A DNA stretch of 64,000 nucleotides from Planctomycetaceae bacterium (GCA_039680605.1 JBDKTA010000004.1:1-64000); one strand, 5' to 3'. Positions 1 through 9,030 are shown, counted from the stretch's first letter. Notes: generated by a model not told the origin, from the sequence alone. A program made the numbers and translations.

Positions 1-97
1 AACCTGCCGTCGAGGATGAAGATCATGCCCCCGCCGCTGACTGCTTCGTAGCGATGTAGTGAAGACTTTCAGGGCGCTGCCCTTGATAATAAAGCAC

Positions 98-634
98 TTA
101 CGTCGCCAACTGCGGAAGTTGGGCTAATGTGTTGGCACCGCTAGCCCCTGCCATTATGCCGCCGGCAAATGTTAATGTGTTTACAGAATCTTGCACAACA
201 CTGACTGTATTACCTGTGCCCAGGATGACATTGGCGTTAAACAGTTCATCGTTGGCCACTGCGGCGCCCATCACGATCCTGGCGCGACCTGCCGAATAGA
301 ACGTGAGGTTCTGTACCCCAACTCCGCCGCTGCCGATTGTGTACGCAGCGGCGTTGGCCGTATCGAAAATGATGTATTCCGCTGTCGCACCTGTGCCAAG
401 ATCAATGGTCGTATTTCCGTTGCCGCCGTTGATGAAAGACGGCGCGTTGAAACGGGTTATGGGAACGGCACCGCCGCTCCAATTGCCCGTATTCGACCAG
501 ACGTTGTTCGTTGCGCCGGTCCAGTTGATGGGCGTAAAATCCCAAGCACTGCCGGCCTGAGCCCCGCAAGCCAGTCCCAAAGCCACAGTCAAGAATGCAG
601 CTAACGATCTTATTGCCGCTCGTTTCATTTTCAT
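98..634 (-). CDS. short autotransporter-like secreted protein, probably truncated
   Basis: The 178-residue product has a clear signal peptide (basic start MKMKRAA, hydrophobic core, AQA cleavage region near residue 27). It is followed by Gly/Asn/Thr-rich sequence of the kind found in passenger domains with autotransporter-associated beta-strand repeats (WSNTGNWSGG, then alternating short hydrophobic beta strands). Full members of this class run for many hundreds of residues and usually end in a PEP-CTERM or beta-barrel anchor. This one stops at a TAA (98-100) right after a typical repeat segment and has no anchor. I infer a truncated or decayed copy; a frameshift near 100 is possible, but no clear continuation is visible in bases 1-97. 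Codon use is less GC-biased than in its neighbours. Confidence 0.55.
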   Translation of the reverse strand: MKMKRAAIRSLAAFLTVALGLACGAQAGSAWDFTPINWTGATNNVWSNTGNWSGGAVPITRFNAPSFINGGNGNTTIDLGTGATAEYIIFDTANAAAYTIGSGGVGVQNLTFYSAGRARIVMGAAVANDELFNANVILGTGNTVSVVQDSVNTLTFAGGIMAGASGANTLAQLPQLAT

Positions 635-1084
635 CCTCGTTTTTCTTCCAGTACCAGCAGGTGTTACGGATCGCTCTCAAACAGAAATGCCCGCCTCCGC
701 CTCTGCTGACCCAGCCGAAAATATAACGGCTTCTCCCGGGTACAAAACGGGGCAATTACCGGCGTATGATAATCGCATAACCCAAATGCGCCAATGGACT
801 AAATCTGGAAACGGTTGGTATATATCTGGAAGCCTTCAGTTGAGCGCCGGATGCATTGTCTGGCCAAAAGGGCGGACAATGACTCTGTTAACATAAGTCT
901 TTATGAAATAGATGCTTACAAGAATACGGTTTTCCGAATCTCACGAAAAACAGACAAGAAAAGACAATTGTTACCCGAGCCGGGTGTCTTTTGGACCCGA
1001 GAATCTGCTGTGAAAAGTGCAACAATGTGCAACAAATGTGCAACGTCCCAAGGGTTGATGACCGGCACATCTACAGCTAAATAT
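635..1084. other. 450-bp intergenic gap, AT-rich, no supported gene
   Basis: The stretch upstream of the autotransporter-like ORF is clearly more AT-rich than the genes around it, especially 890-1000. Short open frames exist on both strands but lack ribosome-binding sites and recognisable sequence. It probably holds the promoter of the leftward gene at 634; I cannot fix a convincing -35/-10 pair. Confidence 0.4.
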
Positions 1085-1118
1085 AAGAGCAGGATCATCC
1101 CAAGACGATCCTGCTCTT
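1085..1118 (-). terminator. hairpin terminator downstream of phnX
   Basis: A perfect 12-bp inverted repeat (AAGAGCAGGATC at 1085-1096 and its complement at 1107-1118) encloses a 10-base loop, 29 bp beyond the phnX stop codon. On the minus strand it is followed by an A/T-rich run rather than a pure T tract, so termination is likely but not certain to be factor-independent. Confidence 0.7.
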
Positions 1119-1146
1119 AATCCCAATCCTATTCCCCCCGTAATCG

Positions 1147-1983
1147 TTACGGCCGGTCGCCCATCTTCAGGCGCAGGTTGATCTCTTCGATCAGCGGCAG
1201 GACCTGCGAGATCTCGTCGACGACGTAGTGGGCGCCCATCATCGCCAGGCTTTCGCGGGCCTTGGCGACTTTGCGCTCGAGCACGTCCTTGGGCAGGGCG
1301 TTGATCTCTTTCTCGTTGAGGCCGACTTCGTTGCCGGTCTTGGCCAGGCCGATCGTCCACGTGCCGGCGTTAATGCCTTCGGAAATGTCGGGCTTGGTGT
1401 CGCCGACTTTCACGACGGCCTCGGGCGGGTAGATGCGGGCCTGGCGCATGTTGTCCAGCACCATCCAGGGCTCCGGGCGGCCGTACGGTACGCCGGGGGC
1501 GGTGGCCCAGGAGTTGGTGTCGGGCTCGAAACCCTGCTCCTTGGCGCGGATGAAGTTGATCTCCATCGCCTCGGTGAAGTAGCCGCTGGAGGAGCCGATC
1601 TTGATGCCCATCTTGCGCAGGGCGTTGGTCGTCTCGACCGTGCCGGGGATGATGTCGGCGTAGTCGCCGATGCACTTGACCTGCAGCGGCTGGAAGACCT
1701 CGAACATCTTCTGCACGTCAGCGTCGGAGCAAGGCTTGCCGTGGACGGCCTTCCACTGGGCGGCCACTTCGTCGATGCGCGCAATGGCCTTGATGTGCTC
1801 GTTCTTCTGCAGACCCATCGGGGCGCGGGCCTGGTCCATCGTGATCTCGACGCCAAACTGCTTGAAGACCTCGATGAACACTACGGCCGGGGCGTAGCAG
1901 CCGTAGTCGACGGTCGTGCCGGCCCAGTCGAAGATGACCATCTTAACGGGCCCGCGGTATGTCCTCTTGTACACGAAGTCCAT
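1147..1983 (-). CDS. phnX: phosphonoacetaldehyde hydrolase (phosphonatase)
   Basis: This 278-residue HAD-superfamily enzyme hydrolyses the C-P bond of phosphonoacetaldehyde to acetaldehyde and phosphate, the second step of 2-aminoethylphosphonate breakdown. The nucleophile motif DWAGTT starts at Asp19. The family Schiff-base lysine is Lys60, in MGLQKNEHI. The acidic HAD motif is KVGDTKPDI, with Asp195 and Asp199. Length and order match known PhnX proteins end to end. The start ATG at 1983 has AAGGAG seven bases upstream. It lies downstream of phnW on the same strand, separated by a repeat-filled spacer of about 200 bp, so the two are probably co-transcribed. A strong hairpin follows the gene. 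Confidence 0.95.
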   Translation of the reverse strand: MDFVYKRTYRGPVKMVIFDWAGTTVDYGCYAPAVVFIEVFKQFGVEITMDQARAPMGLQKNEHIKAIARIDEVAAQWKAVHGKPCSDADVQKMFEVFQPLQVKCIGDYADIIPGTVETTNALRKMGIKIGSSSGYFTEAMEINFIRAKEQGFEPDTNSWATAPGVPYGRPEPWMVLDNMRQARIYPPEAVVKVGDTKPDISEGINAGTWTIGLAKTGNEVGLNEKEINALPKDVLERKVAKARESLAMMGAHYVVDEISQVLPLIEEINLRLKMGDRP

Positions 1984-2025
1984 TGTTGGCTCCTTTTCAG
2001 TCAGTGATATCTTCTCTGTTTATCT

Positions 2026-2180
2026 CACCGCAGAGTTCGCAGAGGACGCGGAGATGTCGGAAGGATGGAATAATGGAATGTTGGAATGGTGGGAAAGAAA
2101 GTCCATCAGACCCCCCAATATTCCATCCTTCCATCATTCCTTCTTTCCTTTCCTCTGCGTTCTCTGCGATCTCTGCGGTG
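2026..2180. repeat. long hairpin with CGCAGAG-type arms between phnW and phnX
   Basis: The outer arms at 2026-2055 and 2151-2180 pair at about 27 of 30 positions and are themselves made of degenerate CGCAGAG units spaced 9-10 bp apart. Inner arms (GGAAGGATGGAAT at 2059-2071 and its complement at 2120-2132) also pair exactly. A closely similar element occurs at 15139-15318. It sits in the spacer of a likely operon and would fold in the transcript. Confidence 0.85.
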
Positions 2181-2188
2181 AATCGCTT

Positions 2189-3319
2189 CTACAGCTTCAC
2201 GCCCATCTGGGCGATCGTCTCGCGGATCACGCCCAGCAGGTCTTGTACGTCCGAGGGGAAGATGCGGCCGATATTTCCGATGCGGAAACAGTCGGCGTTG
2301 GAGACCTTGCCGGGATAAATCACGTAGTCGCGCTCGTTGAGCTTTTCGTAGAAGGCCTCGAAGTCGAAGTTCGGGTCCTTGGGGTACACGAACGAGGTGA
2401 TGATGTAGCCCTGGTCAGCGGCGGGCAGGTATTCCTTGAAGCCCATCTGCCGCATGCCGGCCACCAGCGTGTCGTAGTTGGACTTGTACCGCGCCGCGCG
2501 TCCGGGCACGCCGCCCTCGGCTTCGAGTTCGGCCAGCGCCTGCCGGAAGGCGATCATCGCGTGGGTCGGGGGCGTGAAGCGGAATTGCCCGTTCTTCTCG
2601 AAGCCCTGGTACTGGTCGAGCAGGTCCAGGCTCAGGCTGCGGGCGTAGCCCTTGGTCGCCAGCAGGCTCTCGATGCGGCAGACGGCGAAGGAGAAGCCCG
2701 GCACGCCTTCGATGCACTTGTTGGCCGAGGAGACCAGGTAGTCGATCTGGCATTCTTCCAGCGACAGCGGGACGGCGCCGAAACTGCTCATGCCGTCGAC
2801 GAAGTATTTCGCGCCGGCCTTCTTGACGACCGCGCCGATTTCCTTGATAGGGTTGATGATGCCGGTGGTGGTCTCGCAGTGGACGACGGCCACGTTCGTC
2901 ACGCCGGGGTTGGCCTTGAGGGCTTCGGCGACCTTGACCGGGTCGACCTTAATGTTCTCGGGGAACTCGACGGGGATCGTGTCGATCTTGAGGACCTTAC
3001 CCATCTTGGCGATACGGTGGCCGTACGCGCCGTTGATGAGCACCATGAACTTGCCGTTTGGCGGGGTGGTCGAGCCGACGACGGCCTCGAGGGCGAACGT
3101 GCCGCTGCCCTGGACAATGACGGTGGTGTACTTGTCGGTGGACGCCTGCCCGACGGCGACGAGCCCGTCGCGGATGTCCTTGATGAGGCTGATGAATTCG
3201 AAGTCGCGGCTGCCCAGGTCGCGCAGCAGCGCCTGCTTGACGGTGCGGCTGGTGGTCAGTGGTCCTGGCGTGAAGAGGATTTTGTCTTTCCAACCCGAGA
3301 TTGATTTCCGGCTCTGCAT
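2189..3319 (-). CDS. phnW: 2-aminoethylphosphonate--pyruvate transaminase
   Basis: This PLP-dependent class V aminotransferase converts 2-aminoethylphosphonate and pyruvate to phosphonoacetaldehyde and alanine, supplying the substrate of PhnX. The N-terminal LFTPGPLTTS motif, the QGSGTFALEA segment, the VDGMSSFG aspartate region and the PLP lysine in SSANKCIEG are all typical. The frame opens at a TTG (3334), but I choose the ATG at 3319, which has GGAGAG seven bases upstream and gives 376 residues, close to the usual family length. The gene is divergent from the MFS transporter at 3484 and precedes phnX. Confidence 0.95.
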   Translation of the reverse strand: MQSRKSISGWKDKILFTPGPLTTSRTVKQALLRDLGSRDFEFISLIKDIRDGLVAVGQASTDKYTTVIVQGSGTFALEAVVGSTTPPNGKFMVLINGAYGHRIAKMGKVLKIDTIPVEFPENIKVDPVKVAEALKANPGVTNVAVVHCETTTGIINPIKEIGAVVKKAGAKYFVDGMSSFGAVPLSLEECQIDYLVSSANKCIEGVPGFSFAVCRIESLLATKGYARSLSLDLLDQYQGFEKNGQFRFTPPTHAMIAFRQALAELEAEGGVPGRAARYKSNYDTLVAGMRQMGFKEYLPAADQGYIITSFVYPKDPNFDFEAFYEKLNERDYVIYPGKVSNADCFRIGNIGRIFPSDVQDLLGVIRETIAQMGVKL

Positions 3320-3359
3320 GTGCGATCTCTCCAAAGCAGTCTTGGGCGACTGACGACGG

Positions 3360-3377
3360 GTGCCAGCATACTGGCGC
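3360..3377. promoter_or_regulatory. dyad between divergent phnW and transporter genes
   Basis: A short symmetric sequence (GCCAG, four-base centre, CTGGC, with partly matching flanks) lies in the only spacer shared by phnW and the divergent transporter. A regulator binding here could control both, but no regulator gene is adjacent and the dyad is short. Confidence 0.25.
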
Positions 3378-3483
3378 AGATTTGAGCAGGCAAATGATTT
3401 CGGCGTCGGATTGCCCTTTACGGCAGCGAGCGCCCTGGCTATCGTAGGGCGGCATTTGCGGGCACAGGAAGAGGAGACGTCTT

Positions 3484-4926
3484 TTGAACCACAACGTTCC
3501 CCGCGCCACTCTCCGAGCCAAAGGCCTTCATCCCAAACAGGGGCTGGCCTTTTTCAGCATGGCGATCCTGTACCTGTTCTATTATTTCTGCAAGTACAAC
3601 CTCGGCCCGGCCACCGATGACATTCAAAATGAGTTCGGCATCAGCAGTGCGGCGTTCGGGTGGGTAATGACCACGTTCACACTGGTCTACGCCGGCGGGC
3701 AGTTCATCAACGGGTTCCTGGGCGATCGGTACGGACCCAAGAATATCCTGATCCTGGGCGGGCTGGGCAGCGTGATCGCCAACTTGTATTTCGGCATCTC
3801 GGCGTCGCTGACATTCTTTGTGCTCTTCTGGGCGATGAACGGCTATTTCTCTTCCTGCGGATGGGCGCCGGGCTCCCGCATCCTGTTCAACTGGTTCCCC
3901 GAGAAGCGATGGGGAACGTACATGGGCATCTACAACGCCCTGTGCTACACCGGTGGAGCCATCGTGACCATCGTGGCGGGTTTCGCCATTTCCTATCTCG
4001 GTTGGCGCGGCGCGTTTTCCATCCCAGCCGCCTTCCTGCTGGTCATGACGCTGGTGTTCATGATTGTCGGCAAGAACAAACCTCAGGACGCGGGCCTCCA
4101 GCCGGAATGGGAGCAACCGCACAGCGGCGACCAACCGGTTCGGCGAACCGGGGCGAAGGAGTACTGGGCGGCCTTCAGTAATTACAGGATGATTCTGGCT
4201 TACGTATCGGGGTTCGGTGCGAATTTCGTGCGGTGGGGGATCATCACGTGGATGGTCAAGATCCTCAAGGTGCATGTCAGCGAGGGCGGGTTCGGCATTC
4301 CTCTGATCATCGCCGGCATCATCGCCTCGCTGGCTCATTGGGGCGGGGCTTTCTTCTCGATTGTCCTGGGCGTGGTCACCGACCGGGTGTTCAAAGGCAT
4401 GCGATGGCAGACGATCACCATTGGATTTGTTCTGGCGGCCCTTCCCTTGTTCTATATCGCCCAGGGGCCCAAGACCATCACCGGCGCGACGCTCTGGACC
4501 GTCTGGGTGCCGCCTGAGAAAGCCAAAACAGTCGCCCGGAAGCCGCAGACGGCGCCGGCGACGCCCAAGACCGCCCCTGCCGCCACCGCCATGGCCGCGA
4601 CCGAGAGAACTGCCGCGACGGAACCCGCCAAAGTTCCCGTGCCCATCACCACCGGAATCTTGCTGCTGTCGCTGGCGATGTTCCTCTCCGGCGGGCTGAT
4701 TCAGGCCGTGCAGACGCCGCTGTTCGACTTGCCCGGCGACATCCTGGGCAAGGAACTCAGCGGCACGGGCGTGGGGATTCTCGACGGCTGGATGTATGTC
4801 GGAGCGTCCTTTGCCGGGGTATTCCTGGGATGGTGGCTGGATTCCTTCGGGTTGCTCGCCGGCGTGACGCTGATGGCGTTTGTCAGCGTCGCCAGCGGAC
4901 TGGTGATCATCCCGATCCGGAAATAG
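3484..4926 (+). CDS. MFS transporter, organophosphate:phosphate antiporter (GlpT/UhpT-like) type
   Basis: The 480-residue protein has about 12 predicted membrane segments and the signature loop GDRYGPKN (GxxxDRxGxxx/R pattern) after the second segment. The opening region YYFCKYNLGPATDDI resembles the Y-x-RxN-x-x-P region of glycerol-3-phosphate and hexose-phosphate antiporters. An unusual Ala/Pro/Thr-rich insert of about 45 residues (roughly residues 340-385) interrupts the C-terminal half between membrane segments and probably forms a flexible loop. The start is a TTG with GAGGAG upstream. Because it diverges from phnW, uptake of a phosphonate or phosphate ester is a reasonable guess, but the substrate is not shown by the sequence. 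Confidence 0.8.
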   Translation: MNHNVPRATLRAKGLHPKQGLAFFSMAILYLFYYFCKYNLGPATDDIQNEFGISSAAFGWVMTTFTLVYAGGQFINGFLGDRYGPKNILILGGLGSVIANLYFGISASLTFFVLFWAMNGYFSSCGWAPGSRILFNWFPEKRWGTYMGIYNALCYTGGAIVTIVAGFAISYLGWRGAFSIPAAFLLVMTLVFMIVGKNKPQDAGLQPEWEQPHSGDQPVRRTGAKEYWAAFSNYRMILAYVSGFGANFVRWGIITWMVKILKVHVSEGGFGIPLIIAGIIASLAHWGGAFFSIVLGVVTDRVFKGMRWQTITIGFVLAALPLFYIAQGPKTITGATLWTVWVPPEKAKTVARKPQTAPATPKTAPAATAMAATERTAATEPAKVPVPITTGILLLSLAMFLSGGLIQAVQTPLFDLPGDILGKELSGTGVGILDGWMYVGASFAGVFLGWWLDSFGLLAGVTLMAFVSVASGLVIIPIRK

Positions 4927-4993
4927 CTGCCGGGTTGGTTGAATCGTTACCCTTGTTTCTGGGGCGCGTGCTTCTTGTATCGAAAGGGAAGCT

Positions 4994-6160
4994 ATGAATG
5001 AGCCACCACCTCGTCCACCTGTCCCGCCTGCACTTCCTTCAGAAGTATGGCCGCCACTGCCGCCATCGGCTCTGCCGCCGCCGCTACCGGGGATGGCAAA
5101 GAAACGCAAACGCTGGCCGTGGTTGATTGCCGCGGCGGGCGTCGCGGCGCTGGTGGCGATTATCGTCTGCCTTTTTCCCTCTGCTGATGAGCGCCGGGCA
5201 ACCTTCCTCGTCAATAGAATGCGAACCATCGACCGCCACGACTGGTCGGCCACACTGGGCGATATCCCCGTCAACGACAGCAACGGACAAACCTTCCGCC
5301 AGGCCTTCGAGGCGCTGGGGCCCAAGGCGGTCCCGATCCTGGTGCAGACGCTCGAGGGCGGCTGCGACGATCAGGAACAAGAGGTGATCTTCGCGGCGCT
5401 GAGGAAGAACGGTCCTGCCGCCGCGGCGGCCGTGCCTTACCTCAAGAGCGTGCTGGAAGATCCCAATCCGATGGCTCACTACCAGAAGATGCAGGTCATC
5501 GAGACGCTCAGCGCGATGGGGGACGCCGCAACGCCTGCCCTGCCGGCGGTGGCGGCGTACTGCCAGCAGGACCAGGTGGCAATCTTCGATTCGGACAAGG
5601 AGAAGCTGGCGGCAGTGCTGGCGGGCTTCGGCGAGCCGATCATCCCGCACATGATCAAGCTGATGTGCAACGGGGGTTTTCAAGGGCAGAATCTCGCATA
5701 CAGAACCGTAGGCAAGATCGGACCGGCAGCTTTGCCGCGGATGATCCTGCTGCTGAGGAATCCTGATCCCAGTTTTCATCTCCATGCAGCCCACTGCCTG
5801 TCATACATGGATTCCAAGACGTCGCCTCTGGCTGGCGTCACCGAGTCCCCGGCGCATCTGGCTGAAGCAATTCGTTCTGACTGGGACTCAAAGCCCGCGG
5901 ACCCTGACAAGATCTTCTGGCTGCGCGCGCAATATCTGGCCAAGCTGATAGTCGCCAACGGCGTTTCTGCCGTTAAGGGCACGGCCGCTTTGCTGGACGA
6001 TCCGGACTGGCGGATGCGCACGTTTGCAGCCAACACGTTAGGCAGGATCGGCCCTCGCGCCAAAGGAGCCCTTGTCGCACTTGAAAAATGCCGTAAGAAG
6101 GCGACCCAGAAGGAAGAATGCTACATGCTCGATGAAGCCCTCAGGAAGATACGTCCGTGA
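4994..6160 (+). CDS. membrane-anchored HEAT-repeat protein (copy 1)
   Basis: The 388-residue product starts with a Pro-rich cytoplasmic leader (about residues 1-32), then a single membrane segment near residues 38-57. The rest is a long alpha-solenoid with HEAT repeats recognisable as GPKAVPIL, GPAAAAAVPYL, GDAATPALPAV, GPAALPRMILLL, DWRMRTFAANTLGRIGPRA. HEAT solenoids bind other proteins; no catalytic motif is visible. It is followed after 27 bp by a paralogue of the same design, so the pair arose by tandem duplication. The extracytoplasmic side is inferred from the basic residues before the membrane segment. Confidence 0.75.
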   Translation: MNEPPPRPPVPPALPSEVWPPLPPSALPPPLPGMAKKRKRWPWLIAAAGVAALVAIIVCLFPSADERRATFLVNRMRTIDRHDWSATLGDIPVNDSNGQTFRQAFEALGPKAVPILVQTLEGGCDDQEQEVIFAALRKNGPAAAAAVPYLKSVLEDPNPMAHYQKMQVIETLSAMGDAATPALPAVAAYCQQDQVAIFDSDKEKLAAVLAGFGEPIIPHMIKLMCNGGFQGQNLAYRTVGKIGPAALPRMILLLRNPDPSFHLHAAHCLSYMDSKTSPLAGVTESPAHLAEAIRSDWDSKPADPDKIFWLRAQYLAKLIVANGVSAVKGTAALLDDPDWRMRTFAANTLGRIGPRAKGALVALEKCRKKATQKEECYMLDEALRKIRP

Positions 6161-6187
6161 TGTGCGAACGCCCTAAAGGAACATGAC

Positions 6188-7360
6188 ATGACAAGCCAAC
6201 CGGTCTTGACTCCCCCACCGCCGCCTGCCTGGGCTCTGCGCCCGCAGCCGTGGTCAAGGCGGCGCAAGCTTGTGGCGATCTTCGCGCCGATAGCACTGAT
6301 CGCCGCAGTGGCAACTGCGACCATCTGTTACTTCACCAGCGATGCCGTCCGCGCTGCGGAGCTCATCCACGAACTGCGCCATCCTCCTGAACAAGGCGCG
6401 CTGTCGCGCCTGATGGGCGAGGACCCTCCTGCGGCCAGACCCGACGGCGTGATCGTGGCGGAACTAGGCGGCCTGGGCAGCGGGGCCGTCAGCGTGATTA
6501 TCGAGGCCATCGAGCGCGAGGATACGCCCCAGGCCGTTGCCGAGGAAGACGAGTTCTACCGGCAGATGCACGGTCGCCTTGTCCGGCAAGGACGCCGAGA
6601 CCTTCTGATCCGGGCACTGGGCCTGATAGGTCCCCGAGCCAAGGCCGCAGTCTTGCCGATGGTAAAGTGGCTGCAACTTCCCCAGTACCGGTACAGCCGG
6701 TATGAAATTGTCGCGGCTTTGGGGAATATTGGTCCCGATGCCGCTGCGGCCATGCCGTTGATTCTGAAGGTCCTGGACGAGCAGGAAGATTTCAGGCAAG
6801 GTCAGATGGTCATCCGCGCGTGCGGGCAACTCGGTCCGGCCGCCGTCGGCGCGGTTCCGTTCTTCATCAAGGCCATCGAGGGCAAACGATCTTACATGGA
6901 CGACCGCGACATGGAGATCTATATCGAAGCCATCGCCGGGATAGGCCAGCCGGCGCTGCAGCATCTGGACCCGCTGATGAGCGACGAAGAGGACAACCTG
7001 CGAAGGCTGGCCTGGCAGTCGATGGCCCGGATGGGACCGGCAGGGCTGACGGCGCTGGTGCAACATCTGGAAAGCCCCTCCCGCCGCGCCCGTGCGTGCG
7101 CGGCCTTGGGGCTCGAAAAGCTGGGCGCCAAAGCCGCCCCGGCCCTGAAGGCTATCGTCGCGGCCACCAATGCCGAGAATAATCAGATCAGCACCAACAG
7201 CCGACATGCTACCGTATCCGGAAGCCTGATCAGCGTGCTGATCGAGATCGGCCCTGCCGCCGAACCGGGCCTGCAGGAAATCGCCAGGATCACCACAGAC
7301 GACATGCTCAAATCATGGGCCGAGGATGCCCTGAACACCATTCGAGCATCCAAGCCGTAG
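6188..7360 (+). CDS. membrane-anchored HEAT-repeat protein (copy 2)
   Basis: This 390-residue paralogue has the same layout: a Pro-rich leader, basic residues WSRRRK, one membrane segment (about residues 29-48) and a HEAT solenoid with units such as GPRAKAAVLPMV, GPDAAAAMPLIL, GPAAVGAVPFFIKAI and GPAGLTALVQHL. No enzymatic motif is visible. It follows the first copy closely in the same direction and presumably shares its transcript. Such secreted-face solenoids are common in planctomycetes and are usually of unknown function. Confidence 0.75.
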   Translation: MTSQPVLTPPPPPAWALRPQPWSRRRKLVAIFAPIALIAAVATATICYFTSDAVRAAELIHELRHPPEQGALSRLMGEDPPAARPDGVIVAELGGLGSGAVSVIIEAIEREDTPQAVAEEDEFYRQMHGRLVRQGRRDLLIRALGLIGPRAKAAVLPMVKWLQLPQYRYSRYEIVAALGNIGPDAAAAMPLILKVLDEQEDFRQGQMVIRACGQLGPAAVGAVPFFIKAIEGKRSYMDDRDMEIYIEAIAGIGQPALQHLDPLMSDEEDNLRRLAWQSMARMGPAGLTALVQHLESPSRRARACAALGLEKLGAKAAPALKAIVAATNAENNQISTNSRHATVSGSLISVLIEIGPAAEPGLQEIARITTDDMLKSWAEDALNTIRASKP

Positions 7361-7375
7361 GCGGCTGGGCAGAGG

Positions 7376-7597
7376 TTACCCGCCCATCGCCGGGCAGGCT
7401 TTGCAGGCCTTCTGACGGCCGCACGGCGGGGCCTCGCCGCCGGACTTCTTCATGTGGATGCCCTTGGCGGCCGTGAGCTGCCGCTGGGTCTTGCTGCCGC
7501 ACTCGGGGCATTTCTGGGCGGCCGTGGTGTTCATGGTCTTGTGGAAGACTTCAAAGACGTGCTGGCACTTGCTGCACTTGTATTCGTATGTCGGCAT
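7376..7597 (-). CDS. FmdB-family zinc-ribbon protein
   Basis: A 73-residue protein that opens with MPTYEYKCSKCQHVFEVF and carries a second Cys pair in KCPECGSK, the paired CxxC knuckles of the FmdB/zinc-ribbon family. Two more Cys occur in the C-terminal tail (ACKACP), which is variable in this family. The family is often annotated as putative regulatory protein, but its role is not established. It converges on the HEAT-repeat gene, with only 15 bp between the stops. Confidence 0.85.
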   Translation of the reverse strand: MPTYEYKCSKCQHVFEVFHKTMNTTAAQKCPECGSKTQRQLTAAKGIHMKKSGGEAPPCGRQKACKACPAMGG

Positions 7598-7653
7598 AGC
7601 GTTGGCTCCTTAGCACACTATACCACTGCCGAAAGAATTACGCCCACGAACTT

Positions 7654-7905
7654 GTCCGCCGTAGCGCAGCGAAGGCGGACGTCACGAACCTGTCCACCGT
7701 AGCCTTGGCGAAGGCGGATGACACAAATGGGAAGAAGATCGAGCACGTTGTTGTTGGCGGTCCATATCGCTCGACAGGTCTTGCGATGCTCGAAACGCGC
7801 CGGGCAAGCCCCGCCGCTAACGGTCCTCTGCATTCGTGTCATTCGTGACATTCGTGGACGTAACCTCCCGTTTTTAGAAATCGTCGAGCGGCCTCGACCG
7901 CTAAC
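7654..7905. repeat. cluster of short palindromic repeats
   Basis: The gap of about 370 bp before the Gfo/Idh gene holds several distinct repeats. Two copies of a GTCCGCCGTAGC...GAAGGCGGA palindrome lie at 7654-7680 and about 7690-7723. A GGGCAAGCCCCGCCGCTAAC unit lies near 7803-7822, and a run of CATTCGTG units at 7831-7857. A GTCGAGCGGCCTCGACCGCTAAC unit lies at 7883-7905. The CGCTAAC-ending units recur at 25096, 26035 and 56886. I see no gene in this gap. Confidence 0.75.
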
Positions 7906-7974
7906 GTTCGCAGATGGTACACTACCGGTTCTGGAGCACTACCCAACGAAAAACTGTTGAACTGAGGAAGGATC

Positions 7975-9030
7975 ATGAAGCGATACAAGGCAGTCGTTCT
8001 GGGCGCGGGGCAGCGAGGGCGGGCGCATACTCTGGCGTTTTTGAAGAACGCGGACCGGTTTGATCTGGCGGCCGTATGCGATCTGGATACCGACCGCATG
8101 AAAGCGATGCTGGCGGGCATCAATGTCTCGCTGCCGATCTACGCCTCGGCCGACGAGATGCTCGCCCGCGAGAAGCCTGACGTGTTCTGCTTCGTCACGC
8201 CGCCGGCGATCCGGCTGGAGCTGGTGAAGCTGGGCATTCGCCACGGCGTCAAAGCCATCGCCTACGAGAAGCCCATGGCCACCACGCTGGGCGAGGCCAA
8301 GGAAATCTGCGACGCCTGCGACGCCGCCGGCATCAAGCACGTCATCTGCCATCAGCATAAGTACGGCGGGCACTGGCAGGCGGTCAAGCGGATCGTCGAG
8401 TCCGGCCGCATCGGAAAAGTGCGGTCCGTCCACGCCACCTCCAAGGGCTGGTTCTTCCACTACATCACGCACCTGGTGGACTACGCGATGTGGTTGATGG
8501 ACTACCCCAAGCCGCAGTGGGTCGTCGGCCACATTCACGGCCGCGGGAAAGTCGCCGACAACCACCCCTCGCCGGACTACATCATGGGTCAGGTGGGTTT
8601 CGCCGGCGCGGTGCGCGGGTTCTTCGAGTGCGGGACGCTGGCCCCTTCGCGCGGGATGCCCGAGCACTTCTGGTACGACGCCGGCGCGACGGTCCTGGGC
8701 ACGCACGGCTACGCTGAGGTGGTCGTCGGCAAGGGCTGGCGCGCGGTGACGGCCGACGGCGGATACATCGAGGACAACAGCGTCAGCTTCGACGAGAGCG
8801 GCGACACGGCCCCGTACATCACCGACCTGGCGAAGTGGATGGACGACCCGTCGCAGCCGCACCCGTGCCGGGGCGAATTGGCGTACCGCGGCTTTGAGGT
8901 GTCGATGGCGATGCTGCAGAGCGGGCTGGACCCGCGGACGATCGTGCTGCCGATGGACCTCTCGGCGCCGACGCTGGATCGCATGGTGGCTGAACTGCCC
9001 GAAGACAACTACCAGTTGGAGACCGAGTAA
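7975..9030 (+). CDS. Gfo/Idh/MocA-family oxidoreductase
   Basis: The 351-residue protein begins with a nucleotide-binding beta-alpha-beta fold (VVLGAGQRGRAHTLAF) and continues with the family sequence VCDLDTDRM and the EKPMATTLGEA motif around the conserved lysine. The second domain carries HQHKYGGHW and HYITHLVDYAMWL, where the catalytic histidine is expected. Members oxidise or epimerise sugars, inositols or their derivatives with NAD(P). The ATG is preceded by GAGGAAGG. It overlaps the next gene by one base (TAATG), so the pair is translationally coupled and probably acts on the same sugar. Confidence 0.9.
   Translation: MKRYKAVVLGAGQRGRAHTLAFLKNADRFDLAAVCDLDTDRMKAMLAGINVSLPIYASADEMLAREKPDVFCFVTPPAIRLELVKLGIRHGVKAIAYEKPMATTLGEAKEICDACDAAGIKHVICHQHKYGGHWQAVKRIVESGRIGKVRSVHATSKGWFFHYITHLVDYAMWLMDYPKPQWVVGHIHGRGKVADNHPSPDYIMGQVGFAGAVRGFFECGTLAPSRGMPEHFWYDAGATVLGTHGYAEVVVGKGWRAVTADGGYIEDNSVSFDESGDTAPYITDLAKWMDDPSQPHPCRGELAYRGFEVSMAMLQSGLDPRTIVLPMDLSAPTLDRMVAELPEDNYQLETE

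Noticed and set aside
687-1120. Two small frames upstream of the autotransporter-like gene
   Set aside because: No ribosome-binding sites, no recognisable sequence, and one runs into the terminator hairpin.
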